Source: Lamellibrachia satsuma
Lineage: Eukaryota > Annelida > Polychaeta > Sabellida > Siboglinidae
Reading direction: 5' to 3'
DNA length: 64,000 nt
Assembly (NCBI GenBank): GCA_033239005.1
Contig: BSQZ01000034.1
Span: 1,737,001 to 1,801,000, forward strand
The notes under the pieces were generated by a model. That model saw only the letters and a list, made by a program, of their open reading frames with translations, was not told the origin of the DNA and did no database searches. A program made the translations under genes and the position numbers. Shown piece by piece: positions 45,760 to 62,945 of the stretch. Each line of letters starts with the position of its first letter. Position 1 is the stretch's first letter.

Positions 45760-46025
45760 GAATACGTACCGTACCGCCGCCGCCACTGCCGCCGCCAAGG
45801 CGACGGCAGTGACGGCGCCGCCACGGAGCACGCGCGCGTGTTCCGTGGCGGCGGCGGTACGGAAAAAGCCTAACCCCAACCTCTTGTCGGTTGAATAACC
45901 CTAGACAGACTGCATCGAGACAGTGCTGTTTGAACAATCCTACCAGCTTTTTAGCGGCGACGGTACGGAAAAAGGTGTAACCCCAACCTCTTGTCGGTTG
46001 AATAACCCTAGATAGCCTGCAAGAA
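45760..46025. repeat. GC-rich CGG/CCG hairpin and about 100-bp direct duplication
   Basis: 45816-45853 is a near-perfect 38-bp palindrome (arm CGCCGCCACGGA, centre CACGCGCGCGTG, one mismatched pair). Around it are CCG/CGG triplets. TACGGAAAAAG followed by TAACCCCAACCTCTTGTCGG TTGAATAACCCTAGA occurs at about 45859-45904 and again at about 45964-46012. Confidence 0.85.
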
Positions 46026-46028
46026 GGT

Positions 46029-46262
46029 GTAACCAATATCAAAAAAGACAAGACGAGTGGAAGCGCACAAGCCAAAGTCCATCAACAACGACTGATCAAT
46101 GTCAAAAAAGATAAAACGAGTGGCAGCACACAAGCCAAAGTCCACTAATAGCGACTGACCAATGTCAAAAAAAAATAAAACGAGAGGGAGCGCACAAGTC
46201 AAAGAATTCAAAGTCCAGCGACTGACCAATGTCAAAAAAGACAAGACGAGTGGGAGCGCACA
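46029..46262. repeat. About 60-bp tandem repeat, 4 copies
   Basis: Units contain CCAATGTCAAAAAAGA, AAACGAGTGGGAGCGCACAAG and AAGTCCA. Open frames reading ALPLVLSFL/FDIGQS on the minus strand are repeat translations. Confidence 0.9.
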
Positions 46263-50389
<4,127 letters not shown>

Positions 50390-51131
50390 CATACAGGTGA
50401 ATGTGGTAAATACTTAGTTTCAATGCGTTAACATGCAACTAAATGCGATAAATACTTAGTTAAAAAGCGTTACCATACAGCTAAATGTGGTAATTCCTTA
50501 GTTAAACAGCAGTAACATACAGCTAAATATGGTAATTTCTTAGCTAAAAAACGTTAACACGCAGCTAAATGCGGTAATTACTTAGCTTAAAAGCGTTAAC
50601 ATACAACTAAATGTGGTAATTATTTAGGTAAAAAGCGCTAACATACAGCTAAATGTGGTCATTTATTAGCTAAACAGTTTTCACATATGTGGTAATTACT
50701 TAACTTAATGGCGTTAACTTGCAACTAAATATGGTACTTACTTAGCTAAAAATGCTAATTACTTAGCTAAAAGTTGTATTTGCTTAGCTTAAAACCGTTA
50801 ACATGCAGGTAAATATGGTAAATAATTAGCGTAAAATCGCTAACATACAGCTAAATGTGGTAATTTCTTAGCTTAAAAGCGTTAACCTACAGCTAAATGC
50901 GGTATTTACTTAGCTAAACTCATTAACATGTAGCTGTATTTGGTACTTACTTAGCTTAAAAGCGTTAAGGTACAACTAAAAGTGATATTTACTTTGCGAA
51001 AACAAACTTAACATAGAATGTGGTATATACTTAGCTAAATAGCGTTAACATACAATTAAAAGTGATACTTAATATGCTAAAAGCGTTAGCACACAGACAA
51101 GCGTGGCAATTACGTAGCTAAACTGTGGTAA
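50390..51131. repeat. Degenerate 42-bp satellite, about 17 copies
   Basis: Units follow the pattern CGTTAACATACAGCTAAATG YGGTAATTACTTAGCTTAAA AG with many substitutions and small indels. The array runs into the 533-bp duplication. Confidence 0.85.
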
Positions 51132-52197
51132 GATACAAATAAAAGTGACATTTACTTAACATGTTAACAGGCAGATAAATGTGGTAAACACTTAGCTTAA
51201 AAGCATTACATACGTAACTAAGGGTGACATAATACATATAAAAGCGGTATTTTCTTAGACAAATCGGTACTCTTTCTCATTACTCGTGCTATGTATGATT
51301 CATACGATAACCAATACCCTAAATATGTTAGATGTACGCATACAGGTCAACTCGTTGATGCATACACAGCTGTTTTTATTATTTATGCAGACAGGACGTC
51401 ACGTGGTCTACTCTTCTTAGAGAAAATAATAAAATAACAATAATGAAACCCGATTTTCATCATAGCTGGCATCGAATAAATTACTGCATAGCATTGTGCA
51501 AATGACGGGCTTATCTTTCAACGTGTTCAGACTTGCATACATCCAGTGGGCGAACCAGCGCTTTAACTACAGCGCTAATATGACTACATATAGCCAGGTT
51601 ATTTAAAACGCGCATTTCCCGAGTACCAAAATCCACTAGTCAGCTGTTAGTATCGCCTTAATGCGATACAAATAAAAGTGACATTTACTTAACATGTTAA
51701 CAGGCAGATAAATGTGGTAAACACTTAGCTTAAAAGCATTACATACGTAACTAAGGGTGACATAATACATATAAAAGCGGTATTTTCTTAGACAAATCGG
51801 TACTCTTTCTCATTACTCGTGCTATGTATGATTCATACGATAACCAATACCCTAAATATGTTAGATGTACGCATACAGGTCAACTCGTTGATGCATACAC
51901 AGCTGTTTTTATTATTTATGCAGACAGGACGTCACGTGGTCTACTCTTCTTAGAGAAACGACAAAAATAACAATAATGAAACCCGATTTTCATCATAGCT
52001 GGCATCGAATAAATTACTGCATAGCATTGTGCAAATGACGGGCTTATCTTTCAACGTGTTCAGGCTTGCATACATCCAGTGGGCGAACCAGCGCTTTAAC
52101 TACAGCGCTAATATGACTACATATAGCCAGGTTATTTAAAACGCGCATTTCCCGAGTACCAAAATCCACTAGTCAGCTGTTAGTATCGCCTTAATGC
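51132..52197. repeat. 533-bp direct tandem duplication, nearly identical
   Basis: Sequence from GATACAAATAAAAGTGACAT at 51132 recurs at 51665 and continues to about 52197, differing visibly only near AGAGAAAATAATAAAATAAC versus AGAGAAACGACAAAAATAAC and at one further base. The high identity implies a recent duplication (or an assembly duplication). Confidence 0.92.
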
Positions 52198-52857
52198 GTC
52201 CTTTCGGGAACGCGGCAGAGCGGTGTCATATTACGGAATACAACACGACCGCATTCCTAACATGGTATGTAGCCCACTGCATTCCACGAAACGGGAGCAT
52301 ATACCCTAACCGCAACGTCAGCGGTATGCCCTGCGAGCATCTACCCATCTCCCACCAGATGGACACACGAGCCATTCATCCTCCTTACTTCATTAATCAT
52401 CCACGATTTTTATGAAACTCACACGCATAACTTTTATGAAACTATAACCGACGAATCGCAGCTCTTTACACCATTCACCGCTAACGTACTGAACCCTGAT
52501 TGATTAGCTCTCTTATTCTTTGATACCGTACTCAATAACCGCCACGTCAGAGATATGTGGAGTTTTCCCTAGGTTTTCATTGAATTTAGAATAAAAATTA
52601 AAATAAAAATTAAACGCCACGTCAGCGATATGTGGGTTTTTCCCAATGTCTATTTTTAGTAACCACCGCTCGTGCTCCGACTGCACACCTCCTACAGTCG
52701 CTAGGGGGCGCTGCGTATGGTTTGTGGTGTTCCTACAACCGTCAGGGGGGCGCTCTGATTGGTTGCGCGCGCAACCGGAAGTCGTTCAGACACATGGGCA
52801 CCGGAATTGCTTGGTCAGATGTCTATATCTACTACTCCCGAGGAATGTTTCGAGGGA
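52198..52857. other. Intergenic, nothing recognised
   Basis: Short duplicated phrase CGCCACGTCAG(A/C)GATATGTGG near 52541 and 52616; no gene. Confidence 0.45.
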
Positions 52858-53040
52858 CAAAACGCGTGGACAAAAAATTGCACGGACGAGACACGGGCGA
52901 ATGGAACGTTCGCAGGCAGCCTACACAAGTATACACACGACCAGTGATAGATCTAGGATCTCACAAAACAGGAAGGCCAAAGAGTTGGGGGTGGGCGGGA
53001 AGCTAAGTCACCCATTAGATTACCATGTACATACGCCACT
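52858..53040. repeat. Dispersed repeat family C, copy 3
   Basis: Counterpart of 35478-35632, ending at the same CACCCATTAGATTACCAT. Downstream sequences differ, so this is a true family boundary. Confidence 0.82.
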
Positions 53041-53187
53041 GCACATAGCATTTATAAGGGGTATGATATCAGGACACAATCCCCTCGGACAACCCCCCCC
53101 CGGACAAAACCCTCAATACCCCCCGGACCATATCCCCCTACCTACAATATCCGCAAGGACAATATCCCCTCTGGATAACAGTCATTG

Positions 53188-53275
53188 GAACTGCTCAAAG
53201 GGTGGTTCACTTCATCCCCTGGGGCAGACTTGTTCATTCCAACGCCATCTCGACTTCTCTGGGAAGTATCAATGT
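53188..53275 (-). mobile_element. SINE fragment, central part
   Basis: The reverse complement reads ACTTCCCAGAGAAGTCGAGA TGGCGTTGGAATGAACAAGT CTGCC, matching the SINE at 21457-21796 (its 21670-21755 part), and ends CTTTGAGCAGT. Truncated at both ends. Confidence 0.88.
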
Positions 53276-53730
53276 ATAATATATATATATATAATTATTT
53301 GCATAAATGTTACTTCATATTTTGTGTTAGAATGTAGTGTAATAGACTCGTATGTAACCAACCACATGGTGCAGACCAAAATGGACTTCCATTGTTTTGA
53401 CTCTTCAACAGCAAAATGCAATCTCATATGCGATTTATTCCGATTTATGCCACAAACGGGAGAAATGTCCAGACCGTGTTATATGTCATACTAGTACAAT
53501 CTTACGTACAGTCTAGTTACGTAGTAACTAATAACTGAGCAACTACCGTTGTCTCTATTGTATAAATCACATGTATCACAAGCAAAACATCTTTCCTGTA
53601 CACATTTGCTGTTGTCGCTAGCTCCAATAACTGCACGATAGGTGGCACCACCGATGTTACTAGCTTCAGTAACTAAACACTAGATGGCGCGATTCAAGAC
53701 TATCAAAGGTATCAAATCATACATATAGTT

Positions 53731-54160
53731 TCGCTTATCCGACTCTCGCTCGCCTTCGTGAACTCGCCGAGAAGAATGTCTGGCTTCTATGGCGAGATTT
53801 TACTGTTACCCACTACATTTTTTCTAGGCGTTACCCTGAAACACCAGCAGCCACTCAGCGTCATTATCGATATTTTACATTGTAAAATGATTTTGCAAGA
53901 TTCAACTTTTCTGTGTGATAGTTGTGTAATTCTAACAAAAGTTTAAAGTTGATTCGAAATGCATCGTATAAACTGAAAAAAGTTCACTCATATTTGATGA
54001 GTTAGCCAAATGCCCGGATGAGAGCCTAATTAATCTAATTGTGTATGCTCCCAGAACACTTTGTGCATACATTATTTCCGTCACAATGAAAAGTACGTTT
54101 TGGATCCTGGCGATGATGTATGCCACATCACGGAGCCTATATAATCGAGGCTAATCATGA
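53731..54160. repeat. Dispersed repeat family A, copy 2
   Basis: Counterpart of 30193-30595, with a short extra segment near 54025-54065. Confidence 0.85.
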
Positions 54161-54480
54161 TACACCTACAAACTGGGCACGAGTGGCACTGGGTGGTTGG
54201 AAAGTGGTTGGTATTCGATAGAAACAATTTAGCAATTTCATAAAACAAAGTTGCATTTCGCGGTTAAATTATATGGTGTGCTCCTCGTATGAACAAAGGA
54301 ATTGCTGTCAAATGAGAATACCAAGAACGAGTATAACGTCCCTGCGTCAGAAGATATATTTACTGGACTGCCAGCTTCGCGCATACCACGTGTTTCGCCT
54401 CTGGTGGAGTTTGCGTTAGCCGCTTGAGCTCGACAGTTTGAGTTGTTTACTTCCGGTCTCACTTCGCAACATGGAGCTGT

Positions 54481-54700
54481 CCATGATGCATCGCGTCGTA
54501 GATGCAACAGTTGGCTTACTCCATTGAGTTTATGTCCATGATGCATCGCGTCGTAGATGCAACAGTTGGCTTACTCCATTGAGTTTATGTCCATGATGCA
54601 TCGCGTCGTAGATGCAACAGTTGGCTTACTCCATTGAGTTTATGTCCATGATGCATCGCGTCGTAGATGCAACAGTTGGCTTACTCCATTGAGTTTATGG
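54481..54700. repeat. 55-bp minisatellite, 4 identical copies
   Basis: CCATGATGCATCGCGTCGTA GATGCAACAGTTGGCTTACT CCATTGAGTTTATGT starts at 54481, 54536, 54591 and 54646. Confidence 0.97.
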
Positions 54701-54865
54701 GTTAATTGCTTTTAAATGTGACATACTAGTTTAAATGAGAAAACGAAAGGTCTTTCAAACGTATTCCTTCAGCTGTTCGACGTTTCATTGAATTGATGTT
54801 GGAAATGCGTAATTTCAAAAAAAATACGTCGGAAAATTATCCGAATTCTGACAATGATGAGTGAA

Positions 54866-55200
54866 CACTGAACAGTGAATGCCAAGTCATTTAATATATA
54901 ATTATGTGGTTATTAAATTATGTTAGAAATAATAGTTATTAAACATCAATATAACATAACTTAATATATTACGAGCAACATTCAACAATGAATGCCCAGT
55001 CATTTAAAATATAATTATGTGGTTATTAAAAATGTTAGAAATAAAAGTTATTAAACATCAGTATAACATAACTCAATATATTACGGGCAACATTCAACAG
55101 TGAATGCCCAGTCATTTAAAATATAATTATGTGGTTATTAAATTATGTTAGAAATAAAACTTATTAAACATCAATATAACATAAGTTAATATATTCCAGA
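54866..55200. repeat. About 111-bp tandem repeat, 3 copies
   Basis: Units contain GAATGCCCAGTCATTTAAAA TATAATTATGTGGTTATTAAA and TTATTAAACATCAATATAACATAA. A related single copy lies at 37225-37410. Confidence 0.9.
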
Positions 55201-55299
55201 AAACATCGTAACATTAATTATTACAAGAGTAATTAGATTAAAATATTATATGGCTTTGTTTTTAATACGGTGATTTTCTCCAAAATAATCATAGTGGCA

Positions 55300-55560
55300 T
55301 CAAATATGATAATCAAATATTGCAGTACCGTATATAAACAAAATACTTAGTCGCACTACTTGTTTATAAATGTGCTATGATTTCGTAATGCTTGCAACGG
55401 TGCGAGCTTTCAGTTGTTTTGGCCAGACACGTATAATTTCTAGTAAAAAAAAGCATATGACATGTTCATACCAAACACCAATGCATTATTTTAGCATTCA
55501 AACAAATGCGTCGCCAGCGAGATATTCGAAAATGTCTGGGCGTCCACGTGACCACGTGAC
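55300..55560. repeat. Dispersed repeat B extra block, copy 2
   Basis: Matches 37640-37885: TATTGCARTACCGTATRTAAAC, TTTCTAGTAAAAAAAARCATATGAC and CGCCAGCGAGATATTCGAAA. Both copies sit just after related 111-bp-type sequence, suggesting that the two were copied together. Confidence 0.85.
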
Positions 55561-55859
55561 CACGTACGACGACTGTCATCGGACACAACCGAAATCGCAC
55601 GAGAACGGAATAAATGACAATGTGATAATACCTATCGCGTGTACTTTTATATGAAAGATAATTAATTCATTGACACTGTGTCAGTCTAGACGCCCCTGTT
55701 GAGTGACAGCAGCCGCGCGTATTCACGTGACAGGATAGCTGGGCGTTAATGTAAGGACATCACATACATAAATAGAACACGTTATTAATGTTGAAGCTCT
55801 TCGTTTATTGGAAAAGTCTTTGTTCTAATGTTAGGCAAATGTAAACATGTCATGACATA

Positions 55860-55947
55860 TACACGCACGTACGTGCACACACAGGCGCACATACATAGAC
55901 ATGCACGTATACATACACGTACGCACGTACGCTCGCTCACACGCGCG

Positions 55948-55988
<41 letters not shown>

Positions 55989-56035
55989 GCAAGCATACAC
56001 CCAAACGCACACACCCCATACGCACACGCACTCGC
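55860..56035. repeat. Irregular (AC)n/(ACGC)n microsatellite
   Basis: Mixed ACGC, ACGT, AC and CGCACACG units. Confidence 0.9.
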
Positions 56036-56639
56036 ACATATTGGTCAACGTGTTTAGGAGAGAACTGAGTATAATAAAGGCTACAACGATAAAGAACTCG
56101 CATCGACATATGAACTAACAAGCACATAACGAGACTGATGGATATGGCTTCGCGTCTTTTTTTAATTGCAGAACGTAATTGCATGCTCCATTTCCAACCG
56201 TTTGCCAGATGGTGGAAGCAGCAGCTGGGAAGTGCATCGCAGCCTTCTATCCAAACAACCGAGGCTTTCAAATTTAATCACAACAGATTGGCCGTGTCAT
56301 GTGCAATGATAATGACGGCGGCTAGCACCTGCCCAAGTGTGAAACGAACCCGAAGCTCGATGCGTTGAGCAATTCTACGCGAGAGAGTTATTTCGACCAA
56401 CAGCGGCATGTCGACATTGAATTGTGCGGTGTCCTCGCCAGTTGGTCGAACACTCGTTTGTCTTGCATTGTAAATTGGCATCGTAGTTTAAACATGTTGG
56501 TCTTACCAAGTTCACATGCTCACCATACTCCAGTTATGAATTCAAGCTAGAACTCCTGTCAGTGTGGCAAGAAATCAACTACCTTCATTCTGAACGGTTC
56601 CTGAACCGCTCTGTTTTTTAAACTTCTCTGAGACTGGTA
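56036..56639. other. Intergenic, nothing recognised
   Basis: Overlapping short open frames on both strands (56138-56368 plus; 56278-56481 minus) show no family resemblance. Confidence 0.4.
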
Positions 56640-57240
56640 TGTTTCATCCAGATGGCAGCTGAAATAGTTGAACCAACCTAACCGGGGCATTCCTCTTTGT
56701 CCCTTTCTAGTTATCTCCGCGCTCAGTGCCACATTTATTTCCCAATCATCTTATCATCACATCGCATCGCATGACCATACCATCTCAATTTATTAAATTA
56801 ATGATCACTTCTACACTTGGGATGATATCGCTTTCTTGCATAATCATAATTTCGCTGTCTGTCCCATTTGGGGACACCAACTGTATCATTCGTATATCCT
56901 GTGGCTTTCATATCTACTGCAGTGCTTCGACTTTCAAGTCTCTTTGTGAAGGTCCAATATCAGGCCAAAGAGGAGAATTGGTCTTACAATGGTTTGGTGC
57001 ATGCTCTGCTTGGCTTTCTTAGGCACTTGTTTGTCTTTTTCAACAGTCGGTATACAATCCTACATTGTGGCTGTACTTGGTAATATGGTTGTTAATTTCT
57101 CCGTCCACAGTTCCCTGTTCAGTAATACTGCTGTCTAGGTATTTGAAGGTTAAGATTTGCTTCAGCTGATAATCATACTTTTTGATTTCCTTTTTCTGTA
57201 GGTTCAACTTTAGGCGATATTTATTGAGCACCGTATTCCA
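56640..57240 (-). mobile_element. RTE-type LINE reverse-transcriptase fragment
   Basis: The minus strand reads YRLKLNLQKKEI, YQLKQILTFKYLDSSITEQG then TVDGEINNHITKYSH near 57231-57045, and further on LINKLRWYGHAMRCDDKMIG near 56810-56750. FKYLGSxIxxxG...I..RI and LRWYGH are end-of-reverse-transcriptase landmarks. Decayed. Confidence 0.85.
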
Positions 57241-57439
57241 TCTATTTGTGAAAGGTTTTTAACCCTACCTCCAGATATATTCCGTTCCCACAAACAGAGG
57301 TCGGACGAACGAGTCTGTTTTGCGTGATTATTGCGTCTAACTCTGTCTGTGCGTTACCAGACGTCACTTATGGGCAGACCTATGGCGGAGAGCGAGATGA
57401 AAGACGCTAGACTGCTGTGGGACTAACGGACTGTGACGC

Positions 57440-58034
57440 CAGTGAATAACTGCGCCTCCCCCACTCACGGCAATGGAAGTGTCCAAACCTAGCGACGCGT
57501 TACGGCGCTACAAGCGCCGGCGGCTTCTTCATCGCAGCACCGTGGTCACAATGTTGAACCGCTTCCACCGCTCTGACGGATTCGTCCACTCGCTACGTTC
57601 GCTAACTCCCCGCCGCCGACGGGACTAGCTCCTGTCCGTCAAGCCCACCGCGCGGACGGTGTTGGTGTTACCGCCGGTCGGAGCGCGGAGAGATCTGCAG
57701 CCGCTCAGTTCTTCCGCGGAGTTCTCGCTCGACGGAGCAACAGCCAGCTGCCGCATCGCTGCCTCTCTCTTAGGCGGACTCGGCGCATCGATCCCGGCGT
57801 AATTACACGTGTGTGCGTGCCGCGTGTGCGAGTGTGCGTGCGCGGAGATGTTCTAACGGCGCTCGGTGCTGGATTCGCTGTCGGTCGCCAACACGGATTC
57901 TGGCTTCGGATCAATAACGGATTAACGTGTGGATTAGCAACGCAACATTGGAATACACCTTTGGGTTACAGCACCTAACAGGGGGGTCTCGCGCGAGGCG
58001 GTGTGTCCCGTCTCCCATACCAGGGCCCGTCATC
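57440..58034 (+). promoter_or_regulatory. CpG-rich promoter / 5' UTR region of Slit
   Basis: GC- and CpG-rich, in contrast to the AT-rich surroundings, and directly upstream of the Slit ATG. It probably contains the transcription start and 5' UTR. No TATA box or initiator could be assigned, and an upstream splice junction cannot be excluded. Confidence 0.5.
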
Positions 58035-58222
58035 ATGGTTCGCCGTCACAGACGGGGTATGTCCGTCACGGTCGTCACGCTGGTACTGCTCGTGACGGTC
58101 CTCGTGACGGTCAATGCCGGACACTGTCCGAACCGCTGTGTCTGCCAGGGCACTTCCATCGACTGCAGCTTCCGGGGTCTCAGCAAGGTCCCCGCGGACC
58201 TCCCGAAGACCACAGAGAGATT
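58035..58222 (+). CDS. slit: Slit guidance protein, first coding exon
   Basis: Slit is a secreted leucine-rich-repeat/EGF ligand of Robo receptors that repels axons at the midline. Only the first coding exon is seen: ATG at 58035, a signal peptide with hydrophobic core VVTLVLLVTVLVTVNA, then the LRRNT cysteine cluster CPNRCVCQGTSIDC, FRGLSKVPADLPKTTERL, and donor ATTGTAAGT at 58222/58223. Human SLIT proteins show the same order (CPxxCxCxGxxVDC ... VPRNIPRNTERLDL) as I recall it. The exon ends after two bases of the Leu codon (phase 2), as expected for leucine-rich-repeat exons. No second exon was recognised before 64000, so intron 1 would exceed 5.7 kb. Another LRR protein starting with an LRRNT is possible but less likely. 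Confidence 0.85.
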
Positions 58223-58287
58223 GTAAGTATCGCAAACATGTTTAAGCTCCTTCAATGGATAGACGTTCCCGTTTCTTAGATTGTTCC

Positions 58288-59909
<1,622 letters not shown>

Positions 59910-59965
59910 TCTGTATAAAGCAATAGTTAGGCCTCATTTAGAATACTGCATATAATATAAGATAT
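59910..59965 (+). mobile_element. CR1-type LINE scrap
   Basis: CCTCTGTATAAAGCAATAGT TAGGCCTCATTTAGAATACT reads LYKAIVRPHLEYC, the CR1 landmark also present at 4860 and 34050. Confidence 0.8.
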
Positions 59966-60329
59966 TGTTTCCAAATTCCATAATATAATAGTAAGAATAT
60001 GTATTAGTCAATAGTTAATAGATTAATATAAAATCAATTGCCGTAAAAGGAATATAACAGTTTGGCCTAACATGGATTACCCTGGGACACATAGCGAGAA
60101 TAGACGAAGGCATCGTGCAGCGAACGTTACCAAGCAGATGGAGTTCTAGGAATTGAATTACAATACGCGAAGTGATTATCCATTTATAATCCGGTTCATT
60201 TACGTTCTTCGTTGTGTCTCGCAGCGATTTCACGCTGCCGTGAAACCATATTGTCTGACGAAGTATTCTCAGGTACACTGACATATGGGTTTATCTGCAT
60301 GGCATCTCCTGCTAGACCGTGACCCGTCT

Positions 60330-60690
60330 GTCTCTAGTGAGTGGGCTTCGTATTCTATCAGTGCCAAAGGCATGCCACCTTCCTCTGTCCTGGGCCTCAA
60401 CAGCCCCCCCCCACCCGTCTAGTGTTTCAAGATTTACAACCTTCCTCTCTCCTGGGAAGGTTGTTTTCATAGTGTCTTTAGGTCTTCCCTTTTTTCCAGA
60501 AGGATTCCACTTAAGTGTTGCTTTGGTAGTCTGTCTCTGGTGTCACTCTTAACACATGACCCAAGTATGTCCATCTCAGCTTTCTGATGGTTGTCAAGAT
60601 AGAAACTCCTGTTGACAATCCTTTCTTGCTTCTTTGTTGATGCTGTGTTCTCTCTATTGAATTCCTCTTATCGTTCTAAAACGAGTTCTG
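60330..60690 (-). mobile_element. RTE-like LINE C-terminal fragment
   Basis: The minus strand reads TIRKLRWTYLGHVLRVTPET, ESFWKKGRPKDTMKTTFPGE and AVEAQDRGRWHAFGT. This matches the RW.WLGHVLRM ... KR.RGRPK.TW ... AQDR.RWR ending of RTE-type reverse transcriptases. Lies in Slit intron 1; decayed. Confidence 0.85.
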
Positions 60691-61411
60691 TTTTTTACTC
60701 ATATCATGTGTGCACCTCCACTGATGGATAGATCTGTCAAATATAACTCATTGGTATATGGAGGCATGTTCTGTAGTATATAGATGGACACAAGATGGAA
60801 GTTGAACATTAATTTCCCGAAAACTGTTCTATCTTACAATACCAACATGGGATTACCATGGCAGTTCGTTCTATAGGGCCAAATGAACTATAAATATCCG
60901 TTGACATGTTCTACGATATATCGACACAATTAGTGTCTCTATACAGTGGAACAATTGGTTTCCATAGACTTGTTTTACATTACAGTGAAGCAATTATTTT
61001 CCATGGACATGTTCTAACGTGAAATCATCACGTGCTGCAAGGAAACAATTAGTCTCCACGGTACAGTGGATATATTGATTTCTGCAAGCCCATAATAACA
61101 GTAAATAGTAATTAAGTTTGTTCTTTCTCTCGTATTAATGATTAAAACCCATATTTAGGTCAAGGTCACATTGAAATCATAAGACCAAGATACAGTACAT
61201 TATTGATGTTCCCGTCAGTTAGGGAATTCCACCCTGCGCGCAAAACCACTATACCATTCGGTTTTAATAAAAACCGTCCACTTCAATTGTTGTCTTGTCA
61301 TCAACCTTCAGTAGCGTTTCCGTCAAATTCTACAATTTCGCTTCAGTGAAAATCAACACGGAAGATCGGCCCTGTTATATGTCGACCAAACAGACTGGAT
61401 ACTGTCTTCGA
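60691..61411 (+). other. Slit intron 1, AT-rich, weak repeats
   Basis: Phrases such as ACAGTGGAACAATTGG / ACAGTGAAGCAATTA recur loosely between 60780 and 61080. No exon. Confidence 0.4.
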
Positions 61412-61492
61412 TCACCAGGGATCCTTTCGTCACCAGGGATCCTTTCGTTACCAGGGATCCTTCCGTCACTAGGGATCCTTCCGTCACTGACA
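61412..61492. repeat. 19-bp tandem repeat, 4 copies
   Basis: CACCAGGGATCCTTTCGTC repeated four times with T/C and C/T changes; each copy has a BamHI site. Confidence 0.93.
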
Positions 61493-62772
61493 CGAGAACG
61501 TGTAGCCAGCCAGCAACTGTAGACATTTTATTCTGGATACAGTATAAGTGTCGTAGTAGTCAAGTATTGTCATATCCCTGTTCAAAAATAATTTTTCAGG
61601 GAGCAAAAATTGCCAAACGAGGCACCGTCTTAAAAACACTGGCACTTGATTCATTTTATATGAACCCAGATATAACTTAATTGTATGTGCCCTATTCATG
61701 GTAAGGCCACGGAAGGCAAGTTGTTTTTGTAACATCTTATCGTTTCGCAGGACCGTGTTTACTGTTCTAGCAGATATTTCAATACAACTGTGAACCTATT
61801 TGAAGGCATTTTTTAGTTTTTCGCTTCATTCGTATAACATGAACTCGGGAAGTAAATTAGTGGTCTTTCCCCACCTCGATTCCCGGCTGACGTCGATTGG
61901 AGGTTTCGCCGCTGTCTCTGTACGGACGTCCCGTTGGGCTGCTCCCGTCCGTTCGTTATCACGACTGATTAACGCCTAATTCAGCGTCGTACAGCGGTGC
62001 AGCGATGCGTGACATTCTACCAGCTGGCCGAGTTTTCTTGATGTAATAGCTCTGTCGTTACCGATCTCTGTGCGACCATTCTGAGAAATACAACAACACT
62101 CTTGTCCTATACCGGTGTTTGTGCAGGCATCTGCGTTCGAAAGCTTTACATTGAGCGCTGGCGTCGGTGTACGCACGTTCGTACGCTTGCGATTGCACGT
62201 GTTGATAGTGCGTGTCCGTATGTTTGTTTGCGTGCGCGTGAAAACATGTTGATGAGGTCGTGTGAATGCTTTTTTCCCAATGTAATATCGTGCTCCAGTA
62301 GTTCTGTTAATAGCCGTTTTAACGAGGCTCAAGTTAATTTTACAGCAGGTTAAATCGGTTTTTGCACGATGTGGTTTGTACATCGTCATCCGTGTCCATA
62401 CATATTTTATATGCAGCAATGTCCTATTCTTGCCACAGTCTGAGTTACACTGTGCCATGATATGATAGAGGTGCATAAGTGCTATAGAACGTGGTCATAT
62501 TTATGACTACACTTGTTATTTATTAATAAATCATCAGTTATTTCTAATATGTAAAATTATCTTTTTTATATTATTCTTAAAAAAAACATATGCCAATCGA
62601 GGCATATTTATATAAACAAATTCGCTAAAGTTTCATAATAATTATTGTTGAAAAATTGTTTCCGGCAAATTAACTGTTATGTGTTTGCAAGACTCGTAAT
62701 ATAGAAATTAGTGAGCTAATTACTTGGAAATTCCAGTTTTTTTACGTTGTACAAAAGAAAGAAACAATAAAA
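61493..62772. other. Slit intron 1, nothing recognised
   Basis: The 166-codon minus-strand frame (61976-62476) shows no family resemblance. Confidence 0.4.
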
Positions 62773-62945
62773 CTAATCTTGCTGAATATAATTATCTTCA
62801 CATTCCCTAGCATCGAACTGTCCGTATACCGGGTATGACTGTGTTGTCCTTTTACCGGATACGTCAGCGCAGCCATATGCATTCCACACCTGGCACTGGT
62901 TGTCATCAAAACAAGAACCAGTTCCTGGTAAGCGAAACGGCGCTT
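62773..62945 (-). CDS. Possible terminal exon of an unknown minus-strand gene
   Basis: After an acceptor-like CAATCCTTGTAG, the minus strand reads RLPGTGSCFDDNQCQVWNAY then GCADVSGKR and ends ECEDNYIQQD with TAG at 62773. Cysteine spacing C-x5-C-x7-C and a balanced composition make it look more protein-like than the surrounding DNA. No family is recognised and no upstream exon lies in the window, so this is tentative. Confidence 0.2.
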
